Shown: positions 59,036-64,000 of the stretch, piece by piece
How the letters are laid out: the number at the start of each line of letters is the position of its first letter
Position numbering within the stretch: position 1 is the first letter of the stretch
Source of the DNA: Mycolicibacterium malmesburyense
GTDB taxonomy: Bacteria > Actinomycetota > Actinomycetes > Mycobacteriales > Mycobacteriaceae
Direction of reading: 5' to 3'
Assembly: GCF_001050015.1 (NCBI RefSeq)
Contig: NZ_CVTB01000155.1
Location: forward strand, 1 to 64,000
Length of the DNA: 64,000 bases
Position numbers and translations under genes: made by a program
Notes under the pieces: model-generated
Databases searched by the model: none
What the model was told of the DNA's origin: nothing
What the model saw: only the letters and a program-made list of their open reading frames with translations

Positions 59036-59911
59036 ATGGCTGCCGGTCCGAGCGGAATTCTTGTGGGCGTCGACGGATCACCGGATTCGGAGGCCGCCAT
59101 CCGGTGGGCCACACACGAGGCGATCCTGCGAGAACAACCGATCAGGCTGCTGCACGCGATCGCTCCCGTCGTGGTGACCTGGCCGGTCGCGTATCTCGAA
59201 GCGAGCTACATCGAATCGATGGAGACCAGCGGCCGCGACATCCTCGACGCCGCGCAGAAAGCGGTGCAGGTCGCCGCCGGCGACAAGGCGCCGCCGGAGA
59301 TCGAAACACACGTTGTGAACGCCGCGGCGCCCTCCGCACTCGTCACCGCGTCCCGCGACGCATACATGACCGTGTCCGGCTCCCGGGGTCTCGGTGTCGT
59401 CGGCCGCGCCTTCCTCGGATCGGTCAGCAGCGCCCTGCTGCATCACGGGCGTGGGCCGATCGCGATCGTGCGCACCGATGACGCGCCCGCCGTCGACACC
59501 ACCGCTCCCGTCCTTGTCGGCATCGACGGCTCGCCGGCCTCGGAAGAGGCCACCGCGCTGGCGTTCGACGAGGCCTCGAGGCGAGGCGTGCCGCTCGTCG
59601 CCTTGCACGCGTGGAGCGATGCATCCTTCCCGTCGATCGGCAGCGACTGGGAACGCTATGACGACGGCGGGCAGCGGATCCTGGCCGAGCGCCTCGCGGG
59701 TTGGCAGGAACGGTATCCGGACGTGCAGGTGCAGCGCCGGATCGTCAGCGACGACCCCGCCACCCGGCTCGTCGAGGCGTCGAAAGAGGCTCAGCTGGTC
59801 GTGGTGGGCAGCCGGGGCCGGGGTGGGTTCTCCAGCCTTGTCCTCGGCTCCGTCGCGGCCAAGGTGACCCAGGCGGCCACCGCGCCGGTGATCGTCGTTC
59901 GACCTCGGTGA
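59036..59911 (+). CDS. Universal stress protein, tandem two-domain type
   Basis: Tandem UspA protein of 291 residues. Each half starts with VGVDGSPDSEAAIRWA or VGIDGSPASEEATALAF. The second half ends with the ATP-binding signature VVGSRGRGGFSSLVLGSVAAKV. The first half's equivalent is TVSGSRGLGVVGRAFLGSVSSAL, also close to consensus, so both domains may bind ATP. Related mycobacterial tandem Usps (Rv2623 type) are induced by hypoxia through DosR. Start ATG 59036 is preferred over 59033 because GGGAG (59026-59030) is then 5 bases away. It is convergent with the TetR at 59913, 1 base between the stops. Confidence 0.93.
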   Translation: MAAGPSGILVGVDGSPDSEAAIRWATHEAILREQPIRLLHAIAPVVVTWPVAYLEASYIESMETSGRDILDAAQKAVQVAAGDKAPPEIETHVVNAAAPSALVTASRDAYMTVSGSRGLGVVGRAFLGSVSSALLHHGRGPIAIVRTDDAPAVDTTAPVLVGIDGSPASEEATALAFDEASRRGVPLVALHAWSDASFPSIGSDWERYDDGGQRILAERLAGWQERYPDVQVQRRIVSDDPATRLVEASKEAQLVVVGSRGRGGFSSLVLGSVAAKVTQAATAPVIVVRPR

Positions 59912-59912
59912 G

Positions 59913-60551
59913 CTACCCGGCCTCCTGACGTTGAAGCTCGACGTAGGCCGTGACGACGTCGCTCAACGCCCGTAGCTCCCGGCCGACGTCGATCGGTTCC
60001 TCGACCGCCATCCTGGCCACCATCGTCCCCATCAGGGTGGTCCAGATCAGGTTGCCCACCGCGTCGGCGTGCTTCTGGTCGAGACCCTCGGCGACGAACC
60101 GGCCGAGCCGGGTCAGCGTGGAGAACAGCTCCGCCAGGTGACGCTGTTGCACGTCGGCCCGGCCGGTCCTGGTCGCGATCAGGATCTCCAGTGCCGCAAT
60201 CGATGTCGGGCTCAGGAACGCGTCGGCGACGGCGTTGATCACCAGTTCGGTGCGCGCGCGTCCGCGGTGCTCCCCCAGCGCTCCCTGGACGTCGTGCAGG
60301 CAGGCCACCAGTTGACCGAAACCCTCGTCGACGACGGCCATCAACAACCCGTCGCGATCACCGAAGTGGTATTGGATCACCCCCCACGTCACACCCGCGC
60401 GCTCGGTGATGTGTTTGGCGCTCGCCGCGGCGAAACCCTCTTCGAGGACGCAGCGCACTGTTTCTTCGATGACCATCGCGCGCGTCCGATCCGCGCGGAC
60501 CTGCTTGCCATTCGGCGGGCGGCGCGGCGCGACGTTGGCGGTCTGGGGCAT
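59913..60551 (-). CDS. TetR-family regulator
   Basis: TetR regulator of 212 residues. After a Pro/Arg-rich N-terminus come RAMVIEETVRCVLEEGF, then SAKHITERAGVTWGVIQYHFGDRDGLLMAVVDEGF, with recognition helix TWGVIQYHFGDR. The C-terminal domain lacks strong family marks. It is last in the minus-strand operon Rieske oxygenase-dehydrogenase-TetR, 3 bases after the dehydrogenase stop, and so probably regulates that operon. The operator is expected upstream of 62692, where I see no clear palindrome. Confidence 0.9.
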   Translation of the reverse strand: MPQTANVAPRRPPNGKQVRADRTRAMVIEETVRCVLEEGFAAASAKHITERAGVTWGVIQYHFGDRDGLLMAVVDEGFGQLVACLHDVQGALGEHRGRARTELVINAVADAFLSPTSIAALEILIATRTGRADVQQRHLAELFSTLTRLGRFVAEGLDQKHADAVGNLIWTTLMGTMVARMAVEEPIDVGRELRALSDVVTAYVELQRQEAG

Positions 60552-60554
60552 GCC

Positions 60555-61646
60555 CTACCTCTTGAAGCGCCCGGCGAACCCGCGCAGAGGCAGGTCGGCA
60601 CTGGTGATCAATCCCGGCGGTGCGGCCACCACCGACCGGATCGCATGCAGCGCAGGCATTCCCGTGACGGTCATACCGATAGATGCGAACGCCTCGGGGT
60701 TGGACAGGTCCACACCGGGCTTCGGGAAGATCATGTGCTTGTTGTAGATGCACGGATCACCCTTGATCTGGGTGATGTAGCAGCCCTTGATGTCCCAGTG
60801 CGGATCGGTGTGCGGTGTCATCTGCCATTCCAGATGCGTCTCCACCCGCGGCACGCCGTCGACCATGCCCTGGTACTTGATGTAGTTGCCGCCCAGCGAG
60901 CCCTTCGGCAGCTGATACCAGCCGAGGTCCACATCCTTTGTGCAGGCGCCCAATTCGTAGCTGAACTTGACCTCGTCGAGTTCGAGATCGAAGCAGTCGG
61001 CCATCATCAGCACGCTGTCGGCGAACACCCGCGTGTACTTCTCGAGCTTGCCCGGGATCGAGGGGTCGTCGACGGGCTGGCCGTAGCCGACCTCGATCCA
61101 GGTGTCGCGCGAATGGTGACATGACACGTCGACCGACTCGATGGTGGTGATGTTTTCGATCTCCGCGACATCGGCCGAACACACGACGCCGAGGATCTGG
61201 TTGAGCCCGGGGTTCATTCCGGTGCCGTAGAAGGTCGAACTGCCCTTGGAGCACGCCTCCTCGAGGAGCTGCGAAACCCGTTTCCCCGAGGGATGCGGAT
61301 GGTTGGTGTCGCGGTGCCAGCCGGTGATCCAGTCCGCGGTGGTGACGATGTTGATACCCGCTTCGAGGACCTTGACGTACAGATCCTCGTCGGGGAACAC
61401 GCCGTGGAACGTCAGCACATCAGGTTTGGCCGCGATGATCTCCTCGACCGTGCCGGTGGCCGTCACCCCGACCGGGCCGATGCCCACGATTTCGCCGGCG
61501 TCGCGGCCGACCTTCTCCGTTGTGTAGCAGTGCAATCCGACGAGCTCGAGATCCGGATGCTCACCGATGCGCTTGATCATCTCGGTACCGAGATTGCCCG
61601 TGGCAACCTGGAACACACGTGTCGGGCGGGTGGGCTGTGCGGTCAT
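60555..61646 (-). CDS. DapB-like NAD(P)-binding dehydrogenase (2,4-diaminopentanoate/amine dehydrogenase-like fold)
   Basis: Protein of 363 residues with an N-terminal Rossmann fold (RVFQVATGNLGTEMIKRI), then LVGLHCYTTEKVGRDAGEIVG, VLTFHGVFPD and FYGTGMNPGLNQILGV, as in the dihydrodipicolinate-reductase-like oxidoreductases common in actinobacteria. The long C-terminal domain with HHSRDTWIEVGYGQP and HLEWQMTPHTDPHWDIKGCYI is characteristic of this family in steroid- and terpenoid-degrading bacteria, but no reaction is assigned. It overlaps the Rieske oxygenase gene by 4 bases, so the two likely act on linked substrates. Confidence 0.85.
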   Translation of the reverse strand: MTAQPTRPTRVFQVATGNLGTEMIKRIGEHPDLELVGLHCYTTEKVGRDAGEIVGIGPVGVTATGTVEEIIAAKPDVLTFHGVFPDEDLYVKVLEAGINIVTTADWITGWHRDTNHPHPSGKRVSQLLEEACSKGSSTFYGTGMNPGLNQILGVVCSADVAEIENITTIESVDVSCHHSRDTWIEVGYGQPVDDPSIPGKLEKYTRVFADSVLMMADCFDLELDEVKFSYELGACTKDVDLGWYQLPKGSLGGNYIKYQGMVDGVPRVETHLEWQMTPHTDPHWDIKGCYITQIKGDPCIYNKHMIFPKPGVDLSNPEAFASIGMTVTGMPALHAIRSVVAAPPGLITSADLPLRGFAGRFKR

Positions 61647-62692
61647 CGGGTCGGGCCTTTCTCGGACGACGTTGCGGGGCGGGAGGATTCGAGTTCCGCG
61701 GCGCTACCGCCGCGGCCGTCGGGATAGAACTGGGTGGCCCATTTGCGCAGCGCGGTGAAGCCCTCGTACTCGGCGGTCGCCAGCGCGGGCGGGTCGGAAT
61801 AGCGTTGGTGCGACCAGATGTGCACATCCTGGGCGAACTGGCGGATGACCTCGGCGCCGAACTCGGTGGCCTTGGCCTCGGCCCGTTCGTCGTCGCGACC
61901 AGGGGTCCGGCCGATGTAGACCATGAAACGGACGTCGGACGTGCGGTCGTCGACGGGGGTGATCGCCGAGATCGTCCGGTTGTCCACCATGCCCCAGCTC
62001 TTCGTCACCGCGATGCCCAACCCGCCGTTGATGGCCTCCACGCCGCTTCGCACGTCATCGATCGACTGGTTCTCATCACCCTCGAACGTGATCGTGAAAT
62101 CGACGTACGACCACGGCTCGGCGAAGTCATGACGGGTGAACACCGGAATGATCGGCGTCTTGTGCACGAACTTGAAGTGCGCGAAATCGACGCCGTTCTC
62201 CAGTACGTACTGGGGGTGCATCTCGAGTCCCTCACGGAAGAGGGTCATCGGCGCGTAGTAGTCGGCCGCAGAGCGGGAGTCACCGAAACTGGCGAAGATG
62301 TCGGGCGCGTCGAAGTAGGGCGCGCGTCCCTCGACGTCATGCCAGATGTAGATGGAGTCGTTGCGCTCGGTGACGGGGTAACTGCGGATCCGACGACCGC
62401 GGTTCGGGCGGTCCTGGTACGGGATGCAGACGTTGCGGCCCTCGGCGTTCCACTGCCAACCGTGGAACGGGCATTCGATGACGTCGCCCTCGACGTGTCC
62501 GCCGTAGCCCAGGTGGGCCCCGAGGTGCTCACAGTAGGCGTCCATCACCACCGCCTGGCCGGATGCCGTTCGCCACGCGATCATCTCGCGGTCGAAATAC
62601 TTCATCCGCCGGACATCACCGGGCGCAAGCTCCGTCGACCACGCCACCTGGAACCATCCGGTCGGCTTCATCGACAGGGGCGGCTTGGCCAT
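61643..62692 (-). CDS. Rieske non-heme iron oxygenase, KshA-like
   Basis: Oxygenase component of 349 residues. The Rieske [2Fe-2S] site is Cys 54, His 56, Cys 74 and His 77 (CxH-x17-CxxH). The mononuclear iron site begins with NGVDFAHFKFVHK, giving Asp 169, His 172 and His 177. The overall pattern (GWFQVAWSTELAPGDVRRM, then ENGVDFAHFKF) is that of 3-ketosteroid 9-alpha-hydroxylase oxygenases and relatives. No reductase is next to it. ATG 62692 matches the usual KshA-type start; the frame is open 57 bases further. It is first in an operon with the DapB-like dehydrogenase (4-base overlap) and TetR. Confidence 0.92.
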   Translation of the reverse strand: MAKPPLSMKPTGWFQVAWSTELAPGDVRRMKYFDREMIAWRTASGQAVVMDAYCEHLGAHLGYGGHVEGDVIECPFHGWQWNAEGRNVCIPYQDRPNRGRRIRSYPVTERNDSIYIWHDVEGRAPYFDAPDIFASFGDSRSAADYYAPMTLFREGLEMHPQYVLENGVDFAHFKFVHKTPIIPVFTRHDFAEPWSYVDFTITFEGDENQSIDDVRSGVEAINGGLGIAVTKSWGMVDNRTISAITPVDDRTSDVRFMVYIGRTPGRDDERAEAKATEFGAEVIRQFAQDVHIWSHQRYSDPPALATAEYEGFTALRKWATQFYPDGRGGSAAELESSRPATSSEKGPTR

Positions 62693-62811
62693 CGGCGTCC
62701 TCTCGGGCTGCGTTGCCACTCGGGTGCGGTCCGACAAATGATAGAGCACTCAATGTAAAAGCCGAAAGGGGTGATTTCGCAACAAAGCCGGTCCGACCGC
62801 AGAATGACCTC

Positions 62812-63726
62812 GTGGCCAACCGGATCCAGGCGCTGCTCGGCGTCGACTTCCCCGTCGTACAGGCGCCGATGACCTACATCGCGCGAGCCGAACTCGCCGC
62901 GGCGGTCTCCGAGGCCGGTGGCTTGGGCATGATCGAGACGCTGACCGAGGAGGGACGCGCGGATCTGTACCGGGTCCGCGACCTCACCGGCAAGGCGGTC
63001 GCGGCCAACCTGATGATTCAGGGCTGGAAGGCCGATCCGTCGATCGTCGACATTCTGGCGGCGGCCGGTGTGCGGCACGTCTTCACCTCGGCCGGCGATC
63101 CCGCGTTGTTCACCGCGCGGCTACACGACGCCGGCATGACGGTGGTGCACGTCGTGGGGTCGCTCAAGGGTGCGCGCAAGGCGGCCGATGCCGGCGTCGA
63201 CGCGCTGGTGGTCGAGGGCGTCGAGGGCGGCGGGTTCAAGTCGCTGCTCGGGGCGTCGACGATGGTGCTGCTTCCGTTGGTCGCCGAGCACGTCGACCTG
63301 CCGATCATCGCCGCGGGCGGCATGTGTGACGCGCGGTCGGCCGCCGCGGCGCTGGTGCTGGGCGCGGAGGGTGTGCAGATGGGCACGCGCATGCTGGCCA
63401 GCCACGAAGCGGCCGTGCACGCGAACTTCAAGGATGCGATCGTGACGGCCGACGATTCGGGCACGGTGCTGCTCGACGTGCCGGGAAATCCGACGATGCG
63501 CGTCCTGCGTACCGGCCTGGCGGCGCGGGTCGCGGCTCACGAGCCGGGCGCGCGCTTGCTGGGCAAGATCACCGAGCTGTACTTCGGCGGCGATATGGAT
63601 GCCAGCGTCGCCAACACCGGTCAGGTCTCGTCGCGCATCCACGAACTGCTGCCGGTCGCCGACATCGTGCGGCGCACCTGGACCGAGATCGACGCAGCCT
63701 TGAACGACGCCAAATCGAGGATGTAG
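62812..63726 (+). CDS. Nitronate monooxygenase/2-nitropropane dioxygenase-like FMN enzyme
   Basis: FMN-binding TIM-barrel protein of 304 residues. The motifs are FPVVQAPMTYIARAELAAAVSEAGGLGMIE (pieces), VEGVEGGGFKS, LPIIAAGGMCDARSAAAALVLGAEGVQMGTR. They match the nitronate monooxygenase/enoyl-reductase-like family. The EGVEGGG loop has no His where EAGGHxG enzymes do, so classical nitronate oxidation is unsure. Start GTG 62812 is chosen because no other in-frame ATG or GTG lies close by and the core begins right after it. The 119-base gap from the divergent oxygenase operon likely holds both promoters. Confidence 0.85.
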   Translation: MANRIQALLGVDFPVVQAPMTYIARAELAAAVSEAGGLGMIETLTEEGRADLYRVRDLTGKAVAANLMIQGWKADPSIVDILAAAGVRHVFTSAGDPALFTARLHDAGMTVVHVVGSLKGARKAADAGVDALVVEGVEGGGFKSLLGASTMVLLPLVAEHVDLPIIAAGGMCDARSAAAALVLGAEGVQMGTRMLASHEAAVHANFKDAIVTADDSGTVLLDVPGNPTMRVLRTGLAARVAAHEPGARLLGKITELYFGGDMDASVANTGQVSSRIHELLPVADIVRRTWTEIDAALNDAKSRM

Positions 63727-63748
63727 CCGCGCGCCCTGGTGGGTGTGG

Positions 63749-64000
63749 CTAGGCGACGCGGTCGAGGCCGCGCGCCGCGCGCTCCGCTTCCGGACACACC
63801 GCGCGTTTGGTGCGCGGCCCGCGGGCACGCTGGCGCAGCGCGACCATGGAACCCGAACGGACAACGCCCAGCGGACCCGGCCCGGCGAATCGCGCGATAC
63901 CCGAGGCCCGCAGCGCCAGACCGGCTTTCGCCTGCCGGTAGCCCACGCGGACGCCCGCTGCGGCCACGATGAGCAGTGCGCCGACACCGGGCAACGCCAC
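63749..64000 (-). CDS. Hypothetical small membrane-anchored protein, possibly cut by the window edge
   Basis: An open frame of 83 codons read inward from the end of the window. A GTG sits exactly at 64000, but the true start may be beyond. One hydrophobic N-terminal segment (GVGALLIVAAAGVRVGY) is followed by a basic, Arg-rich tail (MVALRQRARGPRTKRAV). I do not recognise a family. It is convergent with the FMN enzyme, 22 bases between stops. Confidence 0.5.
   Translation of the reverse strand: MALPGVGALLIVAAAGVRVGYRQAKAGLALRASGIARFAGPGPLGVVRSGSMVALRQRARGPRTKRAVCPEAERAARGLDRVA

Overview
The window reads as chromosome of a fast-growing mycobacterium or close relative (Mycolicibacterium type). 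The DNA is GC-rich, genes are packed with ATGA/GTGA/TGATG stop-start overlaps, and GTG starts are common. The content is typical of the group: many fadE, fadD, echA and fadA type lipid and steroid catabolism genes, a mycofactocin-type SDR, and a moeY-dcpA pair like Rv1355c-Rv1354c of M. tuberculosis. No rRNA, tRNA, transposase, CRISPR array or phage gene was seen.

Layout. 1-7.1 kb: two aldehyde dehydrogenases, an SDR, a cytochrome P450, a TetR regulator and a CaiB-type CoA transferase. 7.1-11.9 kb: two genes that look foreign to this setting, a zinc-ribbon/cyclase-like/AAA/TPR signalling protein and a GT1 glycosyltransferase. 11.9-27.9 kb: a molybdopterin oxidoreductase divergent from a thiolase-like protein, three amidohydrolase-2 proteins, an alpha/beta hydrolase, and a long minus-strand operon (enoyl-CoA hydratase, amidohydrolase, acyl-CoA ligase, amidohydrolase, a two-subunit acyl-CoA dehydrogenase, then an SDR and a SnoaL-like protein). 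A DHDPS-type aldolase and an SDR follow. 28-30.3 kb: a second TetR closely related to the first, and a small TetR/DUF1772/DUF4267 membrane-protein module around a 36-bp palindrome. 30.3-48.2 kb: beta-oxidation units (thiolase, ECH, GntR, thioesterase; three ECHs plus three acyl-CoA ligases; SDR, thiolase, acyl-CoA dehydrogenase, GntR; acyl-CoA dehydrogenase plus mycofactocin-type SDR), then MaoC and PurU. 48.4-56.5 kb: a signalling block (acyltransferase-like protein, MoeY-like ThiF/nitroreductase, c-di-GMP enzyme DcpA, a short flavoprotein behind a hairpin-rich leader, two TetRs, a PAS protein). 56.5-64 kb: a second acyl-CoA dehydrogenase pair, a universal stress protein behind a DosR-like box, a TetR/dehydrogenase/Rieske oxygenase operon, a nitronate-monooxygenase-like enzyme and a partial membrane protein.

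How it works together (inference). The first ~36 kb carries one repeated operator, ACTGTAA-N3-TTACAGT. It has perfect arms at three promoters and degenerate copies at four more, almost always in divergent promoter regions. Two TetR paralogues in the window share an identical 14-residue recognition segment and are the natural candidates to bind it. The set of genes under these sites (P450, aldehyde dehydrogenases, SDRs, CoA transferase, molybdopterin oxidoreductase, thiolase-like protein, amidohydrolases, acyl-CoA ligases, heteromeric acyl-CoA dehydrogenase, hydratases, aldolase) looks like a complete, locally regulated pathway. It would oxidise, CoA-activate and degrade a polycyclic, alicyclic or aromatic carboxylic acid. 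The substrate cannot be told from sequence. I saw no convincing copy of the KstR or KstR2 cholesterol motifs.
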